DNA from: Paludibacterium denitrificans
Lineage (GTDB): Bacteria; Pseudomonadota; Gammaproteobacteria; Burkholderiales; Chromobacteriaceae
Assembly: GCF_009707705.1 (NCBI RefSeq)
Contig: NZ_WLYX01000001.1
Span: 124,001-188,000 of the forward strand
Reading direction: 5' to 3'
Length of the DNA: 64,000 nt
In this document: positions 54,000 to 64,000 of the stretch, piece after piece
How positions within the stretch are numbered: position 1 is the first letter of the stretch
Layout: each line of letters starts with the position of its first letter
Position numbers and translations under genes: made by a program
The notes under the pieces: generated by a model
Told to the model about the DNA's origin: nothing
What the model saw: the letters and a program-made list of their open reading frames with translations, nothing else
Databases searched by the model: none

Positions 54000-55035
54000 G
54001 CGGAACACCTCCCGGCATCTTGTTGCAAGCCGACCATACGCACCCGGCCATCGCGGTTTAGCCCCAACATGCTGGCCGCCTCCGGCCCCGGGATGACCAC
54101 GCCATCCTGCACCGCCACGCGGGTTGCCGTTGCGGCAAAATCACCAGATTTCTGATTACTCACCAAACATGTCACGGCAGCAGCCGGAAGGTTGGCCGAA
54201 ACCTTTATCGGTAACTGACGTTGATGTTCCATGGTGTACAGCCGATCCAGTTCGGCGGTAAGCACGGCTCCGCCATCAAAGATATCGATGTAGTTATCCG
54301 CTTCAAATCCTTCCCTGCTCAGGAACTGACACGGCAACTCAAAGTCAGGATGAATCTGCCCGATAACATGCTGGGCTTCATCCGGTAACAGCGGGACATA
54401 AATCGGATAGCTCGGCATCAGCTCGGCAATAAAGGTTTTGCTGCGCGAAACAAAAGCCTGCTCTACCTGCAGAAAGTCCATGTTGAAAAAACGCCGACCA
54501 ATTGCATCCCAGAACGGGCTTTGCCCGGCGGCATCATGAAGCCCCGGCATTTCAGCAATGATGCGTCGCCCAAAACGTTGACGTTGGGCGCCAATAAACA
54601 GCAAGCGGGCGCGCGACAGCAACTCCGCAGCAACCGGTGGCTGCGCCGGATCAACATAAAACCCGCACAACTGCACCATGCCGGTCAGGTCATGGCACAT
54701 ATTAAGAACATGCACCCGGTTATTGACCTGAAGAGCGCGCGAAGCGTGCACAAAGGTTTCACTGCGGTAGCTGTAAAACGGCTCGTCAGAACCGGCTGAG
54801 GCATTGATTGACGCTGTCCCCACTACCTCGCCAGCCGATTCCAGCACGAACATATAATATTCACACCCGGAATCGCCAATGGCTTCATGTTCAAACGAAG
54901 AAACCGACTGCTGGATACGTTCAAACAGCTTGTCACGGTGGTTGGGCAAGCTGGTCACACTAATCCCGCTAACCACCGCCATGCGCTCAATGGCTTAAGC
55001 AAATCAGAAGTGCGAACAGGACGCACGGATAACAT
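53996..55035 (-). CDS. aruF: Arginine N-succinyltransferase, alpha-type subunit (frame broken near 54993)
   Basis: About 346 residues, paralogue of the next gene: PFWDAIGRRFFNMDFLQVEQ and FIAELMPSYPIYVPLLP align with AruG. GCTTAAGC at about 54991-54998 breaks the N-terminus; GCCGGC gives TSDLPAIERMAVVSG, parallel to AruG's QQDLPGLMALAK. ATG 55035 gives MLSVRPVRTSD as in the family. AruF and AruG form a heteromer in pseudomonads. Coupled to aruG by a four-base overlap. Confidence 0.9.
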
Positions 55036-55197
55036 GAAACCACTCCCGGTTGCGTGTAATAGTCGGTACTTTACCGACATCCTTATTCCCGCCACATGCC
55101 AGACAGCCATGCAGCGCGCCAGTCATTCAACAAACAAAACAGTCAGACAAAAAACTGACGCTGCTCACCTGTCCTGCAGGCGACAGCGTCTGGCAAT

Positions 55198-55225
55198 AAG
55201 GGCGTACCGTAACGGCACGCCCTTC
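55198..55225. terminator. Hairpin between the aminotransferase and aruF genes
   Basis: AAGGGCGT-ACCGTAACGGC-ACGCCCTT, an 8-base stem in the 204-base gap. It has only a short T-run and could be a weak terminator or mRNA stabiliser. Confidence 0.5.
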
Positions 55226-55239
55226 GAACCGCACCGCGC

Positions 55240-56459
<1,220 letters not shown>

Positions 56460-56875
56460 CTGATGGTTTCCTTCCTACTAAGAATGCTGAATGTATGGGG
56501 CATTTCAGAACTCTGAAACGGATTCTAATTGAAGCAATACGGGTAACCATATCCTGCTTGCGACATGGCTGTACACAATAATGGGTACCCCATGCGCGCG
56601 GAGCGCCGCACTGAATCGACACCCGGTTTCCGTCAGAGCATGTCGATAATTATTACCTGTCCCGCCACAGTGGTCGCTCAGGTTTACGTACCACGCTACA
56701 TGCGTTTAATGATCGCCCAAGGCCAAGTTTCCCAATATTACCGCAATACGCCCCTCCACTTCCTCCCCAGTCTTGTGCAAGGTTGGCCGAAATGCGCCAA
56801 AATCGCTCTCGCCCCGCCAACAACAAAAAAGCCCGCCGAAGCGGGCTTTTGCTTAACAGCAATCCGTCTGGCGGA
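56460..56875. other. Non-coding region between aruC and pnp
   Basis: About 416 bases holding the presumed aruC promoter, one GTTGGCCGAA copy (56782) and the pnp terminator. No gene with family support is visible. Confidence 0.5.
56823..56847 (-). terminator. Rho-independent terminator after pnp
   Basis: Minus strand: AAAAGCCCGC-TTC-GGCGGGCTTTTTT, about 30 bases after the pnp stop. It is also the end of the nusA-infB operon. Confidence 0.9.
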
Positions 56876-59022
56876 TTACTGAGCTTTCAGGCCGAAGGAA
56901 TCAGCCGTCTCACGGGCAGTCTTGGATTCGTCATCCAGCAGTGCCTTGATAGACAGACGAATGCGACCACGATCATCCATCTCGATGGCCTTGACCTTAA
57001 CCACCTGACCTTCTTTCAGGTGGTCGGACACATTCTTGATGCGCTCATTGGCGATCTGGGAAATGTGAACCAGACCATCCTTGCCCGGCAGAATGGAAAC
57101 GATGGCGCCAACATTGTTGTCGAGGATCTTGACCACGGTGCCTTCGTACACCTTGCCCACCTCAACTTCCACCGTGATTTCTTCGATGCGCTTCTTGGCC
57201 GCTTCAGCGCCTTCAGTGCTGACCGAAGCGATGGTGATGGTGCCATCTTCACCGATGTTGATTTCGCAACCGGTGTCTTTGGTGATGGAACGAATGGTTT
57301 CGCCACCCTTACCGATCACATCACGGATCTTGTCCGGATTGATCTTCATCACGTACAGGCGCGGAGCATGAGCGGACAGCTCTTGCGGGCCTTCCACGGC
57401 TTCCTTCATCAGGCCGAGGATATGCAGACGACCGGCTTTAGCCTGATCCAGTGCTACCTGCATGATTTCCTTGGTAATCCCCTGAATCTTGATATCCATC
57501 TGCAGCGCGGTAACACCTTCGGCAGTACCCGCCACCTTGAAGTCCATATCGCCGAGGTGATCTTCATCACCCAGGATATCGGTCAGCACGGCAAAACGGT
57601 TGCCTTCCAGAATCAGGCCCATGGCGATACCTGCCACGTGCGCCTTCAGCGGAACGCCAGCGGACAGCAGCGACAGGCAGCCACCACATACCGATGCCAT
57701 GGAGGAAGAACCGTTGGACTCGGTAATTTCCGATACCACACGCATGGAGTAACCGAACTCGGTTTCCGGCGGCAGCACAGCTACCAGCGCGCGCTTGGCC
57801 AGACGGCCGTGACCGATTTCACGGCGCTTCGGCGGGCCCATGCGGCCAGCTTCACCAGTGGAGTACGGCGGGAAGTTGTAGTGCAGCATGAAGCGTTCGG
57901 TGTATTCACCAGCCAGCGCATCAATGATCTGCTCATCCTGTTTGGTACCCAACGTGGTCACTACCAGTGCCCGGGTTTCGCCACGGGTAAACAGGGCAGA
58001 ACCGTGGGTACGCGGCAGTACATTGTTACGGATGGAAATCGGACGCACGGTACGCGTATCACGACCATCAATGCGCGGCTCGCCAGCCAGAATCTGGCCA
58101 CGTACGATCTCTGCTTCCAGACCCTTGAAAATACCCTTGATTTCGTTAGCCTTGAGGGTATCGGTATTTTCATTGATCAGCGCAGCTTTGACTTCAGCCA
58201 GGCTTCATCAATGGCAACGGTACGGGCCTGTTTTTGGCGCAGGCGGAAGGCGTTAGCCAGTTTTTCGCCAGCGATGCCGCGCACCTGAGCAATCAGGGCT
58301 TCATCTTTGGTAAGCGGCGCCCAGTCGAACATCACCGGATTGACTTCATCAGCCAACTCGTTGATGGCCTTGATGGCAGCTTGCATTTGTTCGTGGCCAA
58401 ATACCACGGCACCCAGCATGACAGCTTCCGGCAGCTCTTTGGCTTCCGATTCCACCATCAATACAGCGCGTTCAGTACCAGCCACCACCAGATCCAGGTC
58501 GGAAGTAGCCAGTTCAGACTTAGTCGGGTTCAGCAGGTATTGACCATTGGCGTAGCCAACGCGCGCCGCACCGATCGGGCTTAGGCAAACGGCAGGCCAG
58601 AAATAGCCAACGCAGCGGAAGCACCGATCATGGCAGGGATATCGGAATCCACTTCCGGATTCAGCGAGACAACCGTGGCCACGATTTGCACGTCATGGAA
58701 GAAGCCTTCCGGGAACAGCGGACGGATCGGACGATCGATCAGGCGGCTGGTCAGGATTTCTTTTTCCGACTGTTTGCCTTCACGCTTGAAGAAGCCACCC
58801 GGGATCTTGTTAAGCAGCATAAGTACGTTCCAGATAATCAACGGTCAGCGGGAAGAAATCTTGGCCCGGCTTAACCGATTTGCCACCTACCACCGATACC
58901 AGCACTACGGTGTCTTCTACGCTAACGAGTACGGCGCCAGAAGCCTGACGGGCTACTTCGCCGGTTTCCGTGGTAACGGTTTGATTACCGTACTGGAAAG
59001 TCTTGGTAATTTTATTGAACAC
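56876..59022 (-). CDS. pnp: Polynucleotide phosphorylase (frame broken near 58200, 58583 and 58814)
   Basis: About 715 residues, 3'-5' phosphorolytic exoribonuclease of the degradosome. The two RNase PH cores are followed by a KH domain ([20 protein letters not shown]) and an S1 domain ([20 protein letters not shown]). Lesions: GCTTAAC near 58811 inside [23 protein letters not shown] near 58580 inside [15 protein letters not shown], and a lost G near 58200 ([14 protein letters not shown] expected). The start is GTG 59022 with AAGGGA upstream. Last gene of the nusA operon, directly after rpsO. Confidence 0.95.
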
Positions 59023-59063
59023 AGGGTTTCCCTTAATAAATTAATTTTCTCAAGCCGAAAAAA

Positions 59064-59128
59064 CAACGGGAACCCCTAAAAATTCAGACTGGATACCAGA
59101 TCGGAATTTCTAGAGGCTCCCCCCGTTG
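59064..59128 (-). promoter_or_regulatory. Possible long-range stem in the pnp leader
   Basis: CAACGGG (59064-59070) and CCCGTTG (59122-59128) could pair across the rpsO-pnp spacer. In E. coli an RNase III-cut stem in this position mediates PNPase autocontrol; the same role here is inferred from position only. Confidence 0.35.
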
Positions 59129-59157
59129 CCACACTAATAGCTTGATGGATCAGCATG

Positions 59158-59183
59158 AAAAAGTCGCAGCGTTGCTGCGACTT
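59158..59183 (-). terminator. Terminator or processing hairpin after rpsO
   Basis: Minus strand: AAGTCGCAGC-AAC-GCTGCGACTT followed by TTTC, 18 bases after the rpsO stop. In E. coli the same site is the rpsO attenuator t1. Confidence 0.8.
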
Positions 59184-59201
59184 CTCCAGAACCTGAACCG
59201 A

Positions 59202-59471
59202 TTACTTGCGCAGACCCAGACGGCTGATCAGTGCACGATAGCTGTCAGCATCGGTACGCTTGAGGTAATCAAGCAGACGACGACGACGGCTAACCATCTT
59301 CAACAGGCCACGACGGCTGTGGTGGTCTTTGGTGTTGGCTTTGAAGTGCGGGGTCAGATCATTGATGCGGGCAGTCAGCAGCGCGATTTGCACTTCAGAC
59401 GAACCGGTATCGCCTTCCTTGCGTTGGAAGTCTTTAACGATTTCTGCTTTTTGAACGGCGGTCATTGCCAT
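59202..59471 (-). CDS. rpsO: 30S ribosomal protein S15
   Basis: An 89-residue S15 with [40 protein letters not shown] and DYLKRTD. Full length and intact. It binds 16S rRNA early in 30S assembly. It stands between truB and pnp as in most proteobacteria. Confidence 0.98.
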   Translation of the reverse strand: MAMTAVQKAEIVKDFQRKEGDTGSSEVQIALLTARINDLTPHFKANTKDHHSRRGLLKMVSRRRRLLDYLKRTDADSYRALISRLGLRK

Positions 59472-59556
59472 GGAAGTAACTCCAAATCAGGTAAGGGCTG
59501 TAACACCCGACAAGTGCGGCGAGCCGAAACCCATCCACACTTCGCTAAACGGCAGA

Positions 59557-60483
59557 TCAGACTTTAACGTCTTTCACTGCCAAGAGCCGGAGAGGGTGCA
59601 ATATCGTATGATCCCGCAACTCCCCTAGCCCCAGAAATTCCCGCGTCAGCTGATGGTAGACACGGAAACGCGGCATTCTCTCATACTTTTCATCAAAGCG
59701 CACGGCCTGTCCGTGGTTAAATCTGCCTGCATCTTCCTCGGACAACACGATTTCGGGCAAATGCCGCACCAAAACATCCGGCGGCATCAGCAAAGCCTCA
59801 CGCTCCGGCATGGTCAGGGCTTCCAGTGCTTCAAGAGTAATCGCCTGCTGCAAACTGAAGCCGCCGGTGGCCGTACGTCGCAAGCCAGTCAAATGCGCAC
59901 CGCATCCAAGCACTTCGCCAATATCTTCGGCCAACGTACGGATATAAGTACCCTTGCTGCACACAACGTCGATCACGGCGTCTGCGCCATCCAGACTGAC
60001 CAGCTGCAGCGAATGGATGGTGATCTGCCGTGCCTCACGCTTGATCTCAATGCCCTGACGAGCATATTCATACAGCGGCTTGCCTTGATGTTTGAGAGCC
60101 GAATACATGGGAGGCACCTGCTCGATCTCGCCAACAAACTGTGACATCACCTGCAACAACTGCTCGCGATCAAACACTATCGGGCGTTCGCGTACGATCT
60201 CACCTTCGATATCGCCAGTCGTGGTGACAACACCAAAGCGCACGTGAGCGCGGTAGCCTTTGTCCGCATCCAGCAAGTACGAAGAAAACTTGGTCGCCTC
60301 ACCCAGACATACTGGCAACAAGCCGGTAGCAAGGGGATCAAGAACTCCGGTATGCCCGGCTTTGGCGGCATTGAACAGCCAACGCGCCTTTTGCAAGGCC
60401 CCGTTGCTGGATATATCGTACGGCTTGTCAACCAGCAGCACGCCATCAATCTGGCGCTTTTTGCTGCGCGGCTGCTGCGTCAT
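59557..60483 (-). CDS. truB: tRNA pseudouridine(55) synthase
   Basis: A 308-residue enzyme making pseudouridine 55 in tRNA. Motif I AGHTGVLDPLATGLLPVCLG contains the catalytic Asp; motif II MYSALKHQGKPLYEYARQG and motif III CSKGTYIRTLAEDIG are complete. The C-terminal PUA-like domain follows. The start overlaps the rbfA stop by four bases. Intact frame. Confidence 0.97.
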   Translation of the reverse strand: MTQQPRSKKRQIDGVLLVDKPYDISSNGALQKARWLFNAAKAGHTGVLDPLATGLLPVCLGEATKFSSYLLDADKGYRAHVRFGVVTTTGDIEGEIVRERPIVFDREQLLQVMSQFVGEIEQVPPMYSALKHQGKPLYEYARQGIEIKREARQITIHSLQLVSLDGADAVIDVVCSKGTYIRTLAEDIGEVLGCGAHLTGLRRTATGGFSLQQAITLEALEALTMPEREALLMPPDVLVRHLPEIVLSEEDAGRFNHGQAVRFDEKYERMPRFRVYHQLTREFLGLGELRDHTILHPLRLLAVKDVKV

Positions 60484-60876
60484 TCTTCCTCGTCCTTGCT
60501 CTCGCCAAACTTCTCGGCATCTTCCTTGGCAATCTTGCTGATCAGCTGATCCATATGGAAGCCACGCTCAACCGATTCGTCATAGACAAAATGCAACTGA
60601 GGAGTGGTAAAGATTTGCAGACTACGTCCCAGCTCGCTACGCAAATAACCGGCCGAATGCTCCAGCGCCTCTTGCGTTACCTCACGGGTCTTTTCATCCA
60701 TTACCGTATAGAAAATCTTGGCATGCGAATAATCGCGGGTTACCTGTACTGCTGTAATGGTAATCCAGCTTAGCCCGCGGGTCTTTCAGACCCTTGCGCA
60801 CCAGCTCCGCCAGTTCCCGCTGGATTTGCTCGGCAATTCGGTCGGCACGGGAGAAACCTTTTCTGGCTCTGGCCAT
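60480..60876 (-). CDS. rbfA: Ribosome-binding factor A (frame broken near 60770)
   Basis: About 132 residues, 30S maturation factor with a KH-like fold: FSRADRIAEQIQRELAELV at the start, then ITAVQVTRDYSHAKIFYTVM (after repair) and LHFVYDESVERG. GCTAAGC near 60768-60774 breaks DPRAGWITIT; GCCGGC restores it. ATG 60876 (MARARKGFSR). Overlaps truB by four bases and lies 86 bases after infB. Confidence 0.94.
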
Positions 60877-60962
60877 AATCAAAAATCCTGATTCAATTCA
60901 TGCAAAAAGCGAGCGCCACCGGCCTGTCAGGCCAGAGAGCGCTCGCCGGGTAAGGTATCAGA

Positions 60963-63890
60963 TCAGAGGGTACGCGCCACTTCGACGATTTCGAACACCT
61001 CGAGCTGATCGCCTTCCTGAATGTCGTTGAAGTTCTTCAGCATCAAGCCACATTCGTAGCCTTGCTTGACTTCCTTCACGTCATCCTTGAAGCGTTTGAG
61101 CGATTCCAGCTCACCGGTATGCACGACCACATTGTTACGGATCAGACGTACCATGGCAGAACGTTTCACCATGCCATCCGTCACCATACAACCTGCAATA
61201 TTGCCGACCTTGGAGACAGAGATGACCTGACGGATTTCTACCGTACCAATCACTTGTTCCTTCTTCTCTGGCGACAACATGCCGGACATGGCGGCTTTCA
61301 CCTCGTCTACCGCATCATAGATGATGCTGTAGTAACGGATATCCACGCCTTCGCTTTCGGCCAACTTACGTGCAGCCGCATCGGAACGTGTATTGAAGCC
61401 GATGACGATGGCCTTGGATGCGATAGCCAGGTTGATATCGGATTCAGAAATACCACCCACGCCGGAGTGCAGCACGTCCACTTTGACTTCGTCGGTAGAC
61501 AGCTTCTGCAGGCTTTGTGCCAAGGCCTCGTAAGAACCTTGCACGTCGGCCTTGATGATGATCGACAGATGCTGGACTTCGCCTTCGGTCATCTGGGCAA
61601 ACATGTTTTCCAGCTTGGAAGCTTGCTGCTTGGCCAAGCGTACATCACGGAACTTGCCCTGACGGAACAAGGCAATTTCACGCGCCTTCTTCTCGTCGGC
61701 CAATGCCATGGCATCTTCACCTGCCGACGGAACATCCGACAAACCAAGGATTTCTACCGGAATGGAAGGGCCAGCTTCGTCAATCTGCTTGCCGTTTTCA
61801 TCGATCATCGCCCGAACACGACCAAACGCCGTGCCAGCCAGAACGATGTCACCCTTCTTCAGCGTACCGCTTTGTACCAGCAAGGTTGCCACCGGACCAC
61901 GACCCTTATCGAGTCGAGCTTCAACGATCACACCCTTGGCCAGAGCATCCTTCGGCGAGGTCAATTCCAGTACTTCGGCTTGCAACAATACGGCTTCCAG
62001 CAGGCTGTCGATGCCCTGACCGGTTTTGGCCGACACTTCGACAAACATCGAATCGCCACCCCAGTCTTCCGGCACAACTTCCTGAGCCACCAATTCCTGG
62101 CGGATACGCTCCGGATTGGCACCCTGCTTATCGATCTTGTTCACCGCAACCAGAATCGGCACACCGGCGGCCTTGGCATGGTGAATAGCCTCAATCGTCT
62201 GCGGCATCACGCCATCATCGGCTGCCACCACCAGAATCACGATATCGGTTGCCTTGGCACCACGAGCACGCATAGCGGTAAACGCTTCGTGACCCGGGGT
62301 ATCCAGGAAGGTGACCACACCGCGCGGCGTTTCCACATGATAGGCACCGATATGCTGGGTAATACCACCGGCTTCACCCGCGGCTACCTTGGCGCGACGG
62401 ATGTAATCCAGCAAGGAGGTCTTACCATGGTCAACGTGACCCATCACGGTAACTACCGGCGGACGCGGCAGTTTGACCACTTCGGTCACTTCACCTTCGG
62501 CTTTTTCCAGATAAACTTCCGGATCATCGGCTTGGGCTGCTTTCGGAATATGGCCCAATTCCTCCACCACGATCATGGCGGTTTCCTGGTCCAGCACCTG
62601 GTTGATGGTAACCATCATGCCCATCTTCATCAGCGCCTTGATCACTTCCACGGCCTTAACGGCCATTTTGTGCGCCAGATCGGCTACGCTAATGGTTTCC
62701 GGCACCAGCACTTCATGCACGATCGGCTCGGTCGGCACATTGAAAGCATGCTGATTGGCCTGCTTGTTCTTGCCACCTTTGCGGCTTTTCCAGTCATTGC
62801 CGGTATCACCGCCCTTGACGCGCAGACCGCGGCCTTTCTTGCCATGATCATCCCAGCGATCGCCACCTTTTTTGCCTTTTTTGTCAGCAGGGCGAGCACC
62901 AGCCGGAGCATTGGAAGGTGCCGGTTGTGCAGTAGCACCGAGGAGCCGGACGCGGGCCTACACCAATAGGACGCTGACTAGGCGCACCAGCACGGGGACC
63001 TGTGCCTTGGCCTGCCGGGCGGCTACCCGGTTGACCGGAACGCTGCCCAGCCTGAGCCGGACGCGCGCCACGATTTCCCTCGGATCCCGGACGGCGATCA
63101 TCACGACGAGCTTCTGCCGGGCGGGCTTCAGCCTTCGGCTCAGGGGCCTTGACCGGAGCTGGCTGCTGAGCAGCCAAACGAGCTGCCTGTCGACGCTCTT
63201 CACGCTCAATTTTCTCGCGCATCAGTGCGGCCTGACGCGCGCGGAATTCTGCCTGACGACGTTCTTCAGCTTCGCGGGCAGCAACTTCTTCCGGCGACAA
63301 AATCGACGCCACAGTTGGCCGAACCACTTCCGCCTTGGGCTTGGCGGCAGGCTTCTCGGCTACAACCGGCTTTTCTGCTTGGCTTCGACTTTGGCTTCCT
63401 GCTTAGGTGCCGGAGCGGCCTTGGCTTCTTGCTTGGGCTCAACCTTAGGCTCGACTTTGACTTCCGGCTTAGGCTCAGCCTTTGCCTCAACCTTAACCGG
63501 TTCAACCTTGGGCTGCGGAGCAGGCGCCGCCTCAACGGGCGCAGCTTCCACGGCTTTTTCTACCTTGACCGGTTCTACTGCGGCGGGAGCCGGAGCAACA
63601 ACCTCATCCGGACGAACCACAACGCGCTTCTTGCGCGTTTCAACTCGAACGGTGCCGCCATCGGCCTTTTTGATTTCACTCGTCTGTTTGCGGCTCAAAG
63701 TTGCCGTGCGATTTTCATCACGAGCGCCATGCGAACGCTTCAGGTAGTCAAGAAGCTGGGACTTATCTTGCTCAGAGAGCGTATCTTCCGGTGCGTGCTT
63801 GACCACACCCGCTGCACGAAGCTGCTCCAGCAGTCGTTCAGGAGTGAGTTTCAGCTCACCGGCAAACTGTTTTACATTCGTCAATACCAT
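60963..63890 (-). CDS. infB: Translation initiation factor IF-2 (frame broken near 62950 and 63385)
   Basis: About 975 residues. The N-terminal IF2N domain is [20 protein letters not shown]; a long Ala/Glu/Lys/Pro-rich linker follows (63270-63650), then a second IF2N domain and a Gly/Lys-rich stretch. The GTPase domain has G1 [15 protein letters not shown]3 [11 protein letters not shown] and G4 [10 protein letters not shown]. The frame loses a G near 63385 in the linker and gains a base near 62953. Both lie in low-complexity DNA. ATG 63890. It delivers fMet-tRNA to the 30S subunit. Confidence 0.96.
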
Positions 63891-63930
63891 GCGTCTTCCC
63901 AAATTCCGTCTAATACTTCCCGAAGAAGCT

Positions 63931-64000
63931 TTACTGGTTAAACCAGTGTTCGCGCGCTTTCATGATGATGGCACGTGCAGCTTCAGCTTCAATACCGGTC
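63931..64000 (-). CDS. nusA: Transcription factor NusA, C-terminal end only
   Basis: The last 22 codons read TGIEAEAARAIIMKAREHWF and end at TAA 63931-63933. The ARAIIMKAREHWF ending is characteristic of beta- and gammaproteobacterial NusA. The rest lies beyond the window. The gap to infB is 40 bases, so this is the usual nusA-infB pair. Confidence 0.85.
   Translation of the reverse strand, partial: TGIEAEAARAIIMKAREHWFNQ

Noticed and set aside
61062-62969. 635-codon plus-strand open frame opposite infB
   Set aside because: Antisense shadow of the IF-2 GTPase domain, whose G1, G3 and G4 motifs are all present on the minus strand.

Overview
The window looks like a chromosomal segment of a GC-rich betaproteobacterium, most likely of the order Neisseriales (Chromobacteriaceae or Chitinibacteraceae-like). 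The basis is the nusA-infB-rbfA-truB-rpsO-pnp order, FolE2 replacing FolE, the AruC-AruF-AruG block and general protein character; no rRNA allows a firmer call. No rRNA, tRNA, CRISPR array, insertion sequence or prophage is visible.

Layout. 1-8.6 kb: a PAS/HD-GYP c-di-GMP protein (cut by the window edge), fbp, a two-gene C3 unit (tartronate-semialdehyde reductase type plus hydroxypyruvate isomerase type), a DEAD-box RNA helicase with a long leader, a YkgJ-like protein, two overlapping genes of unknown function and rluF. 9-21 kb: small stress and envelope genes, TauE/SafE and MarC membrane proteins, a divergent MocR-regulator/EamA-exporter pair, arfB, a PhnA-like protein, a parvulin, and an FAD-linked oxidase divergent from a GntR regulator. 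21-28.5 kb: a methyltransferase, trxC, two GGDEF proteins and valS. 28.5-34 kb: a complete peptide-type ABC transporter operon. 35-40.3 kb: the isoprenoid set xseB-ispA-dxs, a DUF4010 membrane protein and folE2. 41-47 kb: dsbD, an AI-2E family permease, and a MerR-regulated 3-hydroxyacyl-CoA dehydrogenase plus ECH-type hydrolase. 47-52 kb: a CinA-like protein, a YdcF-like protein and livHMGF. 53-56.5 kb: arginine succinyltransferase genes. 56.9-64 kb: the classical translation/RNA-decay operon.

Two window-wide signals stand out. First, the 10-mer GTTGGCCGAA (inverse TTCGGCCAAC) occurs about 53 times, in genes and between them, and forms inverted pairs in gaps between genes. A chance count would be below one. 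It behaves like a DNA uptake sequence but is not a dialect I recognise, and it is the best candidate for an undescribed system here.

Second, about half of the genes are broken by small indels, and these are not random. Wherever a conserved protein motif fixes the true reading, the broken spot should read GCCGGC but reads GCTTAAGC, GCTAAGC, GCTTAGC, GCCTAAGC or similar (about 40 cases). Another set are CCWGG sites that lost the central base and read CCGG (about 14 cases), and a few are shortened CGCGC runs. I read these as base-calling or consensus errors, probably at methylated sites, and not as pseudogenes. Broken genes are therefore listed as single CDS features over their full extent, with lesion positions given.
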